From contig JAYMTA010000412.1 in the NCBI GenBank assembly GCA_036897625.1, positions 1 to 29,578 on the forward strand: a stretch of DNA of 29,578 nucleotides, in the 5' to 3' direction. Position numbers and translations under genes: made by a program. The DNA is from Pelargonium cotyledonis (taxonomy: Eukaryota; Streptophyta; Magnoliopsida; Geraniales; Geraniaceae). Position 1 is the first letter of the stretch, and each line of letters starts with the position of its first letter. Under the pieces are notes generated by a model that had not been told where the DNA came from, made no database searches, and saw nothing but the letters and a program-made list of their open reading frames with translations. Shown piece after piece: positions 10,169 to 20,289 of this stretch.

Positions 10169-11019
10169 GAGACATGCATAAGTTTCATACATGAACTTTT
10201 ATTAAATGTACAAATAGACCCATTTTGTTAAACTTTGTATAAATAGACACATGAACTTTTACTAAATGTACAAATAGGCATACTTTGCAAAACATTATAC
10301 AAATAGATACACCAACTCTTAATTTTGTACAAATAGGTTTACAAAACTAATGGTGTTAAAAAAAATCGTTAATATATATTTAATTATGTGTCAAAATAAT
10401 AGAAAGTGAGTTGCAATTAACAGTCATAAATGTTTAGTTTATACTCGTGTCATTATATAATATTACATGTCACTTTCTATTAAAAAATTGACTTGATGTC
10501 TCAAATTGATCCGACTTCACCAACCGAGACTCGTACCAAATGAGTTTGATTCACGATAATTCGCATTAATTTTTCATTTTTATTTTTTTCTCTAAGATTT
10601 TATTCGAATAAGAGTTTCCTACGATATATATACATATTATGTATAATATTAATTTGGTTCGTGTTTTTTTTCGAACTAAGATTCGAATATCAATCGGCCA
10701 AGTTATCGGGTCGGTTTGGATTGCCCAGTTACCCAACCCTACCATTTATTTAAGTTAAATATGTTCATTGAAATTTTTTAATACATTGTTACAAAACTTT
10801 GACACATAATTAAACATATATTAATGACAATTTTTAACTAGTTTTGAAAACCTATTTGTACAAAATTAAGAGTTCATTTATTTGTTTGTATAAAATTTGA
10901 CAAAATAGGTCTATTTTTACATTTAGCAAAAGTTTATGTATTTATTTGTACAAAGTTCTATAAAATGAATCTATTTGTACATTTAGTGAAAGTTCATGTA
11001 TGAAATTTGTGACATTCTC
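10169..11019. mobile_element. Fold-back/MULE-like element with long inverted arms
   Basis: Left arm about 10169-10400, right arm about 10797-11019, inverted with respect to each other. Shared landmarks are tttcatacatgaacttt, ctaaatgtacaaatag, actcttaattttgtacaaat, atttaattatgtgtcaaa. Each arm contains three 60-bp sub-repeats: left at 10189, 10249 and 10309; right (complement) ending at 10999, 10939 and 10879. The 400-bp centre holds no coding sequence but has a perfect 12-bp inverted pair, aatagaaagtga at 10398-10409 and its complement at 10470-10481. No target-site duplication was confirmed. Confidence 0.75.
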
Positions 11020-12354
11020 TTATATATATTAAAAATATTATAATAATGTTACTTCTTGCCACGTCATCAAATTTAGATTAAAAAATATATTTTTAATGAG
11101 ATTTTAACGGCTCCGTCATTGAATTTGACGGAATGTCCTGACGGGGCTCTTTTTCGGAACGTTTAGACTAAAGTGACACTTTAGTTTGAAATTAAGGCTA
11201 CCATGACACGTTTTAAAGTTCAATGACTAAATCGGCACGAACTGTATTGTATAGTGAATTAAATGGACATTTTTACATGTAAAATCAAATTTTAGGGTTA
11301 GGTTGTTAGTTGTTATTGTTAATTAGTTGTTTGTCTGTGTTGGAAGTTTTGGTTTGTCCTCCATTATTGGAAGTTGTCTTTGTTATGTGTTGGTAGGTAT
11401 TATTTGGTATTGTTGGAAGGTATTGTTATTGAGAAGAACTCAGAAATGACGAACGATTATTGTTGTCGAGTTTGTTCATTGCATGTAATTGTTGTAGTTA
11501 AAACCACCAGTTATTGTCTTAATTCTTGCAAGTTGGATTTAAATTGGGGATTATTGAATACGTTTTGTCACATTGTGTATGGTAAATTTGTTCTTGTTTC
11601 AACGATGGTGATCTAGTTTTTAATTATATTGGTTTCCAATTGATTGACTAATGATCATATTTTAGAATTTGGAGATTTATATGTGTCACTCAAACACTTT
11701 GAACTTTCATATTCTCTCTATAAATCACTTACAACACCCCTATTTCACAATGGTATAGACTCTTATTCTCATGCTCACGCCTTAACTGAAGTACATGATT
11801 ACATCCTGATTTTCTCTTGATGATGTTCTACTTTGTGGCGTGCATGCCCAAATAAATCAATTCCAAGTGATCAGATGAAATTCCATCAGAAAATATTTTA
11901 AGTGCAAAAGATCAAGTACAAGACTTCTATGACAAGAAAAGTTCTCTAACAACACTCGTATGAAAAATAGTTTGTTGACACCGATTCATTACGACGTGTC
12001 AAGCAGAAGCCTATTGCGAGAAAAATGGCCCGCTTGATGCCTGCAAATATATATTTGAACTAATAAAGAATATGCCTAATAAAATGACATTTATGGTTAA
12101 CCTAATTTGCTTTTATGATTTATTTTCTCTCATAATAACAATTTAAATTGACTTTGAATCTAATTCTGATGATAAATTTTGAAAGTCAAACAAGTTGACA
12201 CAATGATAATTCGATTTGTTGAAGAAACATCTTGATAATTCAAATATCACAACCTATAAGAAGGAATAAGAATTGAAAAACCATGGAGGTGAAAAAATAG
12301 AATGGCTATTGTTATTGGATAGGCTCTCTTCGCTAAAACAAGGCAAAAAACAAC

Positions 12355-12516
12355 ACACTATACTATATATCCAAATCTCAAATTTGAACCACCACGCCAC
12401 AATCCACTCTGGTTTTCCAAATCGGTCACTCACATATATATCTTCTTCTTCTTCTTCTCCAATTCAATTCAAAGATCGATTCTTTCCCCGTTTTTGCAAC
12501 TAGGGTTTTCGTTAGA
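12355..12516 (+). promoter_or_regulatory. Putative GALT core promoter and leader
   Basis: A TATA-like tatactatatatcc lies at about 12359-12372, roughly 145-160 bp upstream of the start codon. The presumed leader contains a (CTT)n pyrimidine run (about 12440-12457), a common feature of plant 5' UTRs. The transcription start itself cannot be seen. Confidence 0.45.
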
Positions 12517-15500
12517 ATGAAGAGGCCCAAATTGGGCAAATGGGACATCTGGGTTTCTTTCGCCAGACAAAGATCGGTTCAGATTCTGATGGGTTTGGGT
12601 GTTTTGTATCTCCTGATGGTCACTCTTGAAATCCCTTTCGTCTTCAAGTCTGGCTTGAATGCTGTATCTAAGGAGGCCATGCCTCGGCCACCACGCCTCC
12701 TCAGCGAAGAGGAGACGGAAGAAAGAGAAGCCCCAACTCGCCCCGTCAACTGGGTCGCCCACAACTCGCACCCTCCAACTCGGGCTCACTACAACATTCT
12801 CTCCACTCTGCTCTTCGACGCCCAGACCTTCGAGGCGATCGGAGAAGACGATTTCTCGGAGCTTCACAAGTCTGCCAAGGTCGCCTGGGAGCTCGGCCAG
12901 AAGTTGTGGGAGGATCTTCAATCAGGGGCGCCCGGGACGGAGGGGAATAAGCCGGAAAACCTGTCGGATTCGTGCCCGCATTCGCTCTCGCTGGCCGGCC
13001 CGGACTTCCTCAAGGCCGGCCGGTTGATGGTTATTCCTTGCGGGCTCACTTTGGGATCCCACATAACCGTGGTGGGGAAACCGAGGGCGGCGCACCCGGA
13101 CCACGAACCGAAGATAGCTTTGTTGAGGGATGGTGAGCAGGCGGTGATGGTGTCACAGTTTGTGATGGAGTTGCAGGGGCTGAAGGTGGTGGAGGGCGAG
13201 GAACCCCCCAGGATATTGCATTTCAATCCGAGGTTGAAAGGGGATTGGAGCCGCAAGCCAGTGATTGAGCAGAACACTTGCTACCGGATGCAGTGGGGTT
13301 CGGCACTCCGCTGCGAGGGGTGGAAATCTAAGGCCGATGAAGAGACCGGTGAGTAATTTATGTAACTTCTTTCTTTTAAAGATCTCTGCTTGTTTGTGTG
13401 ACCGAATTTGGTATTTGTTTAATTAACTATATAGATATCCAGATTCAGTATGGATCACAATAATATTTAGTTGGTAGATATTTGTTTGAATGCTTACCTT
13501 TAGTGGATACTATACTCAGTTATTGCATATTGCATATTTAGATTATGTATCAATTTTCTTGAGCATAGTAAGGGAATAAAGGAAAATAAAGAAACAATGG
13601 AGGATGGCTTCTGAATGAATACGAGGGATCTAGAAAGAAGGATCTAAGTCTTATAGATGTTTTGAGTTCTCTGTTCCTGTCATTTTCAGAATCTGGGTTG
13701 TTCCCTGTTAACAATTCCTGTCACTGTGTTAGTGAAATCAGAATAATGGATTTTTGGTTGAATAGTTTGTCAAACTTATTGGTTCCTTTACTTTGTCCAC
13801 TTTAAGCCTTGAGCCACCATTTTTGGTAATTATTTAGATTGCTGCAGTTGATGGTCAGGTGAAGTGTGAGAAGTGGATCCGTGATGATGACAATCACTCA
13901 GAAGAATCAAAGGCAACTTGGTGGTTGAATCGACTGATAGGCCGAACAAGGAAGGTGAGCATTGACTGGCCATACCCATTTTCTGAGGACAGGTTGTTTG
14001 TCCTAACGCTCAGTGCTGGCTTGGAGGGTTATCATGTGAACGTTGACGGGAGGCATGTCACCTCTTTTCCTTACCGCACTGTGAGTACCATTGTGTTTTC
14101 TTATCATTCTCATAATGAGTTAGTTTTCAATTTTGTAAAATGAAAATCAATGTTGTCGACAGGGATTTACGCTTGAGGATGCAACTGGACTGACATTGAA
14201 TGGTGACGTTGATGTGCACTCTGTGTTAGCTGCATCTTTGCCTACATCGCACCCTAGTTTTGCTCCTCAGAGACACCTGGAGATGTCAAGCAGCTGGCAG
14301 GCTCCACCTCTTCCTGAAGGACCTGTGGAAGTTTTCATTGGTATCCTTTCTGCTGGTAACCATTTTGCTGAGCGGATGGCTGTGAGGAAGTCCTGGATGC
14401 AGCATGAACTTATCAAATCTTCAAATGTGGTAGCTCGCTTTTTTGTGGCAATGGTAAGTAATATTATCTTGTCAGTTGTCACAGACAGTTTTCATGTTTT
14501 CAGTTATATCGAGATTTATAGTGATTGCTGAAGGTACTTACATTCTTTTGAATTATTGACAGCATGCAAGAAAGGAAGTGAATGTTGAGCTAAAGAAAGA
14601 AGCAGAATTTTTTAGTGATATTGTTATGGTCCCATACCTGGATAACTATGACCTTGTCGTGCTGAAAACTGTTGCCATCTGTGAATATGGGGTGGGTGTT
14701 GGAATAAATACCAAATCAAAAAGTTAATGTGGTTTGTTCTTCATAGATTAATTAGTATTTGAAATGGTTGTTTGTTAACAGGTTCGCACTGTCTCGGCTA
14801 AGTATATTATGAAGTGTGATGATGATACATTTATAAGGCTTGATGAAGCTATTGCGCAAGCTAAAGGGGTACCCAATGATAGGAGCTTATATGTTGGGAA
14901 CATGAATTACTATCATAGGCCTCTGCGCTCTGGTAAATGGGCAGTGACATATGAGGTATTTATGGATCTATTAACTATGGTAATACTGATACAGTTAGTT
15001 ATTATATTCGTTCAAAATTAGTTAGAACTTAAAAAATTTCTCTCTCTAGTTGAATTATCATTATAGTATAGGCATATAATTTGTTAGGCCTTTTGAGCCT
15101 GTAGCCTCTTGTTGTAACATATTATGACCATTTGGTGCTCTATTAGTAGTTAGTTTATAAGTGACTGGATTGTGATAGGAAGTTATTGTACATGCTCTAC
15201 ATGTCTGGCGACAAAATTTTATTTGATCCAGTTGATTGAGATCCACTCACAATTTGTTTTATTGGTGGTTGTTGCAGGAGTGGCCTGAAGAAGTCTATCC
15301 ACCCTATGCAAATGGGCCAGGCTACATTATATCTTCTGATATTGCACATTTCATTGTATCTGAGTTCGAGAGACATCAACTAAGGGTGAGTGATTAATTG
15401 GAGAGAAAAGCTGTGGTAGCGATGATTGTGTTTACTTTTGGATCTTATAAATAAAACTTTGTGCCTGTGCAGTTGTTCAAGATGGAAGATGTGAGTATGG

Positions 15501-15682
15501 GAATGTGGGTGGAGCAGTACAATGTGTCAAGACGAGTAGAGTATCGACACAGTATGAGGTTCTGCCAGTTTGGGTGCATTGAAGGCTATTATACTGCCCA
15601 TTACCAGTCTCCGAGGCAAATGATCTGCTTGTGGGACAAGTTGCAAAAAAAGGAAAAACCTCAATGCTGCAACATGAGATGA
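12517..15682 (+). CDS. Hydroxyproline O-galactosyltransferase, galectin + GT31 (GALT4/5/6-like)
   Basis: Seven exons: 12517-13348, 13848-14080, 14163-14453, 14563-14691, 14782-14955, 15278-15385 and 15473-15682 (TGA). The total is 1,977 bp, 658 residues. A type II anchor sits near residues 21-40 ([20 protein letters not shown]), followed by a stem, a galectin-like domain at about 165-375 ([11 protein letters not shown]-type start, [10 protein letters not shown] at 235-244, [10 protein letters not shown] near 260) and a GT31 beta-1,3-galactosyltransferase domain from about 409. The catalytic domain has RMAVRKSWM, the metal-binding DDD near 508-510 (KCDDDTF), [39 protein letters not shown] and MEDVSMGMW near 593-601. 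The protein ends QCCNMR, as in Arabidopsis relatives. In the family these Golgi enzymes add the first galactose to hydroxyproline of arabinogalactan proteins. It is closest to the GALT4/GALT5/GALT6 group; I cannot choose one paralogue. Exon 1 is markedly more GC-rich than its surroundings. The introns of 499 bp (13349-13847) and 322 bp (14956-15277) hold nothing notable. Confidence 0.95.
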
Positions 15683-16439
15683 TAACTGTACCCTTTTTTA
15701 TTAATGGGGTGAAATCTTGATAATCTAAGAAGGTACCCACAAACTGAGGAACAAATTTTGAGTCATAGCATATTGTTTTGTGTATATTCTAAGCAGGATT
15801 TTGTTAGTAGTATCTGGGCCGTTACAAGGGCCATTTCAAATTCATTCATTTGTTCCTTTTTTTTTATGTATTGGTGGTAGGTAGAGGTAGAAGGTGATCG
15901 AATTGAAAGAAAAAAAGGAAAAGAAAATGCAGGATGTACTTGGACTTCTTTATATACAAATTCTTGTTAGAACTACAGCAGAGCACAGATAGAATGGAAT
16001 TGAATTTCTTGTTTCCTGTTTGTATCTTGTTTATTACAGTATCAGTTTTCTACTCCTTTAGATGTGTTTAGTGAGCATAGCTGCTGAACAATTTTGCCGT
16101 GTAGCGTTTTAGAGGTCATAAAAAATTCCCCGTAATGGGTTTGTTTTTAGTAGATTCCCAGAGCACAAGATAGCTGATGTTTCAGTTACGAGTTATGGTT
16201 GTGGTTAGTCTGTACCAATAAGTTATCATGATCTGCACCGATGGGTTTGATTGTAGATTCAGCTATATTTGTCTCCACGAACAAATCAAAACATCGGTTT
16301 TAACTGTAGGCGTTTCTCGAGGACTGTAGGGTTGTCCATTCTTCAATGCGCCAGTACTCTAGGTACTAAACTTAGCTTAATTGAAGTCTTGTGGTTATTG
16401 CATCTCTTTTACTCTCTACTTTTGTTCTTTAAAATTTGA

Positions 16440-17110
16440 AATCTATCTAGACTTTATAGAGGTTGCGAACCATTGTGCGTGGATTTTGAGCTCTGTGAAT
16501 GGGGAGTGTTAGGTGAATTTTCTTTGAATTAATTGATTTTAGGGGTTGAGTTGTGAAATTTCACCATTAAAATTTAGTGATTTTACAAGTGTTTGAAACA
16601 AATCTTGAAATTACCCAAGTTTAAAAGATCTAGGGGTTGCACTAGTGCTCTAAAGTTTCCATCGATTCTCATAGCTTCGTTTGTGTTGTTGAACATTGAA
16701 TCTTCTTCAAGCGTGTGTTGACTTAGCCGCGAGAAGGTCAATTCAAGTGTATGACTTTGCGTGTGATAAGTTTGTGTCACGCCAATCTGAGTGATAACAT
16801 CTATTTGTGACATTTACTTGAATCATTGCACATGTCTTATATTTATTTTCATTGTCATTTAAGTTGCATGTTATCATACACCACAATATTGATTCCCTTA
16901 TTGCTTCCATTTCAATCTTCTAAGCGTCGTTGAATATAATTAGTTATTCCACCACATAATCTATTGTAGCCCCTATGGATCCGACAATCGAGCAACTCAA
17001 GAGTTCAATATTTCTTCAACACAATCGGTAAACTTACCGAACACGTGTCATTTCTCCCTAATAAATTTAAGGGACAATTTTATTGTAAGTGTAGTATAAT
17101 CTACGAGACG
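16440..17110. mobile_element. Possible decayed LTR-retrotransposon remnant
   Basis: The stretch includes agatctaggggttgcactag, gttgacttagccgcgagaag, acatgtcttatatttatttt and attttattgtaagtgtag, phrases that recall non-coding parts of plant gypsy elements. There is no open reading frame with retroviral-type protein motifs and I did not find matching terminal repeats. The assignment rests on phrase memory only. Confidence 0.3.
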
Positions 17111-17885
17111 AAAAGCCCGATTATTCCATCAATTTTTAACATTTTACTCATCCAAAATGTGAACAATGTTATTGTTTGGCACCTTGAACTCATTTTGCTT
17201 TTCAGCTTATGCTAATAAAATCAAATTGAAACAAAAATCAAACTAAGAACCGCTTTACCATAAAATAAACTTTATAGATACCATTTTCCTGCAGAAATTA
17301 GTGAGCAACCACTTGGCAATACAAGAAGTTAGAAAAGGGCAGCCATAGGGGTTGCTATTTGCCAGCACTTGCATTATCCACACATCAAATAATGGCTTCC
17401 TTGACTACTCCCAATGTTTTGTACCAAGGGAGAAGACAAAGCATACAAGGAAAATACATGCATAAAATGGAGCCCACAATCCCACAAAGCTTTTGCCATT
17501 TTGTTTAACAATCAAACCTCAAAAGAGGTTGTAAAACTCATCACCCACCATCTCTTGGCTCTTCTTGCTGCCTCATCATGTGGATACGACACAACACAAA
17601 CCCAATAGTGGACCCTTGAATATATGTATTCACTTCATCTTTAGCCCAATGCCAAGAAACATCACTTCGTCACTTTCCTAATCCCCCCAACTCCACCTAT
17701 GCCCACCCAATCACCTTTTCCAACACCCACACACACAATAGCTCTTGTGCTGTCTTGTGTTTTGTTGTCTTGTTCTTTTTCTAAACCCAAATGGATCATG
17801 GATGTGCTTACCATTAACCCCTAACCTTTTTACATTATTCAATTCTCACTTGTTGATATACACTAAGCATTTCTCTCATTCTTAG

Positions 17886-17909
17886 CACTCACTCACTCAC
17901 TCACTCACA
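17886..17909 (+). repeat. (ACTC)n microsatellite in ATPase leader
   Basis: A tetranucleotide run, cactcactcactcactcact..., ends about 40 bp before the AAA-ATPase start codon. It probably lies in the 5' UTR. Confidence 0.9.
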
Positions 17910-17950
17910 TACCAAAAAACACTCCAAGGGGAGAGCCTTTCTTGCACAAC

Positions 17951-19462
17951 ATGTTGGTTCCTTCCACAATGACTGAAATGTGGGCAACAATGGGCTCTAC
18001 CATTGCCACCTTCATGTTCGTCTCCGCCATCTTTCGCCAGTACTGTCCTTACCAGCTCCAACGCTTCTTCGACAAGTACACGCAGAGGTTTATGGGCTTC
18101 TTCTATCCTTACATCCGGATCTCCATCCACGAGTTCACCGGAGACCGCCTCAAACGCAGCGAGGCCTACGCTGCTGTGGAGGCATACCTAAGCAAGAACA
18201 CGTCAAAGAGTGCCAAGAGACTCAAAGCCGAGATGGGGAAGGATAGCAACAATCTGGTTCTTAGCATGGATGAGTACGAGAGAGTGAATGACGAGTACCG
18301 CGGTGCAAAAGTCTCATGGGTTTCGAGCAAACTTGTGTCGCTGTCTGCATCAGTGTCGTATTATCCGGAGCAGGAGAAAAGGTACTACAAACTCACATTT
18401 CACAAGAGGTACAGAGAGATCATAACAGAGTCCTACTTGGAGCATGTCATGAGGGAAGGTAAGGAAATTAAGGTACGGAGTAGGCAAAGGAAACTTTATA
18501 CAAACAGTCCTGGTTATAAATGGCCAAGCTACAAGCAGACCATGTGGAGCCATATTGCGTTTGAGCATCCAGCAACCTTTGAAACAATGGCCCTGGAGCC
18601 TGAGAAGAAGCGCGAGATCATCGAAGATCTCGTGACATTCAGCAAGAGCAAGGATTTTTATACCAGGATAGGGAAGGCATGGAAACGAGGGTATCTGCTT
18701 CATGGCCCACCGGGAACCGGCAAGTCCACCATGATTGCTGCAATGGCTAACTTGTTGAACTATGATGTTTATGATCTAGAGCTCACGGCTGTGAAGGACA
18801 ACACAGAGCTGAGGAAGCTTTTAATCGAGACAACCAGTAAGTCTATTATCGTCATTGAGGACATTGATTGCTCCCTTGATCTTACAGGTCAGAGGAAGAA
18901 GAAGACAGACAAGGGTTTCGAGGATGAGATTGAGAATGCGATGAACAAGGAACTTTCCAGGAAGGAACCAAAAGAAGAGGGTGGCGGCGGCGGCAGCAGC
19001 AGAGTCACACTATCAGGACTGCTTAATTTCATAGATGGCCTGTGGTCAGCTTGTGGAGGTGAAAGGCTCATTGTGTTCACTACTAATTACGTCGAGAAGT
19101 TAGATCCTGCTCTCATACGAAGAGGAAGAATGGACAAACACATAGAGCTTTCTTACTGCAGTTTCGAGGGATTCAGAGTTCTAGCAAAGAATTACCTGAA
19201 CCTTGATAAGCATCCATTGTTTGATACAGTGCGGAAGTTGATCGAGGAGACCGAGATCACACCAGCTGATGTCGCCGAGAACCTCATGCCCAAATCTCCC
19301 TCAGATGATGCAGAAAAATGCCTCTCCAACTTGATTCAAGCTCTTGAAGAAGCCAAGGAAGAAGAAGCTGCAAACAAAGCAGATGAAATAGAAGAGAAAG
19401 AAGCAGCTAAAGAAGACACAATTCAACCACATGATGGCAAGGAAACCATGAGGCCATTGTGA
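17951..19462 (+). CDS. BCS1-like AAA-ATPase (ASD/At3g28580 group), intronless
   Basis: A single open frame of 503 residues plus TGA. I start at ATG 17951; the frame extends three codons upstream to a TTG at 17942, which is not a credible eukaryotic start. Near the N-terminus lies a hydrophobic segment (WATMGSTIATFMFVSAIF), then the plant 'AAA-ATPase N-terminal' region (YPYIRISIHEF, RSEAYAAVEAYLS). The ATPase core follows: Walker A GPPGTGKS at about 252-259, Walker B IIVIED at about 299-304, sensor 1 TTN near 377 and the LIRRGRMDKHIE arginine-finger region near 389-400. A lysine/acidic insert with a five-glycine run (about 344-348, encoded by a GGC-type repeat) separates Walker B from SRVTLSGLLNFIDGLWSACG. 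The C-terminal tail is Glu/Lys/Ala-rich, typical of the family. Relatives are anchored in mitochondrial or ER membranes and respond to stress and ABA; the exact location here cannot be read from sequence. Lack of introns is usual for this family. Confidence 0.93.
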   Translation: MLVPSTMTEMWATMGSTIATFMFVSAIFRQYCPYQLQRFFDKYTQRFMGFFYPYIRISIHEFTGDRLKRSEAYAAVEAYLSKNTSKSAKRLKAEMGKDSNNLVLSMDEYERVNDEYRGAKVSWVSSKLVSLSASVSYYPEQEKRYYKLTFHKRYREIITESYLEHVMREGKEIKVRSRQRKLYTNSPGYKWPSYKQTMWSHIAFEHPATFETMALEPEKKREIIEDLVTFSKSKDFYTRIGKAWKRGYLLHGPPGTGKSTMIAAMANLLNYDVYDLELTAVKDNTELRKLLIETTSKSIIVIEDIDCSLDLTGQRKKKTDKGFEDEIENAMNKELSRKEPKEEGGGGGSSRVTLSGLLNFIDGLWSACGGERLIVFTTNYVEKLDPALIRRGRMDKHIELSYCSFEGFRVLAKNYLNLDKHPLFDTVRKLIEETEITPADVAENLMPKSPSDDAEKCLSNLIQALEEAKEEEAANKADEIEEKEAAKEDTIQPHDGKETMRPL

Positions 19463-20289
19463 ATGTTGTGAACCTACAATGCAACTATGTATCAAGAATA
19501 ATTCTTAGAACATGAAGGAAAAATTTTCCATGCGGCAAATGATGCATCAATGGGAGCTATTCATATCGTATAGTCCACGAGTTTCATGTTATCTGTTGTA
19601 TATGCGAGCAACATAATCAAACCATATGTAGGTAGCGCACAAGCTACCTTTCATTTTCACAGCAAATCTCTAATTCAGCTTGAAGACGTACATACACAAT
19701 ACAATATACCTGCCTGAATATAATCAGTAGAACACAATCCAAATTTTCTGGTTATTGCACACAAGATAAAATTATAGACTCAGAAAAAGGAATGTTAATC
19801 AGCTTTCAGGGAGGATGGTTCTATTACAATAACGAAAACAGTTTCTGACCTGTTCATTTAAAATTGAACCCAACCAACCCGGATACCAGAAGGCAGACCA
19901 TTGCCATGACCATGAAATAAAAACTACAGGGCTTGAACATCTAAAGCCAAATTTCAGTTACAGTATTAGTTAATTTAAAAGTTATTGTACAATAATCGGG
20001 TATTCTAAAGAGCTCCCAACAAATTCCCATTCATCCTTTGGGTTTGTTTGAATGTAAACATACTAAAAAATGACTACCTAATCTACATAACTCTTGGGAT
20101 CTTGCTGCTCCCTGCTGCAAATCATGGAAGGAACTGCTGCATCAAAACATAGTTGCTTCAAGTATACCCCGTGGAAGAACTCACAGACAACTTCCATGGG
20201 CTTATCACAAAATTTATAAATTTGACTATCGTACACTAAGCTTCCCTGGAAGAAACTACAACCCTTGGTTTCGAGCAACGAGGGAAGCT
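19463..20289. other. Intergenic between convergent ATPase and DDR4 genes
   Basis: 827 bp separate the two stop codons, so the 3' UTRs of both genes must share this stretch, possibly with antisense overlap. No gene or repeat family is recognisable. Confidence 0.6.

Larger units (their letters stand above)
9642..12516. other. Intergenic, divergent between cyclin and GALT
   Basis: The left end holds the cyclin leader and promoter and the right end the GALT promoter. The middle carries the fold-back-like element (10169-11019). From 11040 to 11260 is a phrase-rich stretch (atttgacggaatgtcctgacgg, gtttagactaaagtgacactttag) that looks like decayed repeat DNA. An 80-codon open stretch at 11374-11616 has no recognisable family and no splice support, so I do not call it a gene. 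From 11640 to 12250 I see nothing definite. Confidence 0.6.
15683..17950. other. Intergenic: GALT 3' region to ATPase promoter
   Basis: The first few hundred bases must include the GALT 3' UTR. About 16440-17110 is likely old repeat DNA (see separate entry). From about 17280 to 17940 is the upstream region of the AAA-ATPase; TATA-like gttgatatacac at about 17852-17863 and an (ACTC)n run at 17886-17909 precede the start codon. No convincing additional gene is present. Confidence 0.55.

Noticed and set aside
11374-11616. 80-codon plus-strand open frame in the long intergenic region
   Set aside because: No recognisable motif, no credible splice partner and a composition like the surrounding AT-rich DNA.
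12469-12921. 150-codon minus-strand open frame opposite GALT exon 1
   Set aside because: Shadow of a GC-rich exon; no domain or splice partner.
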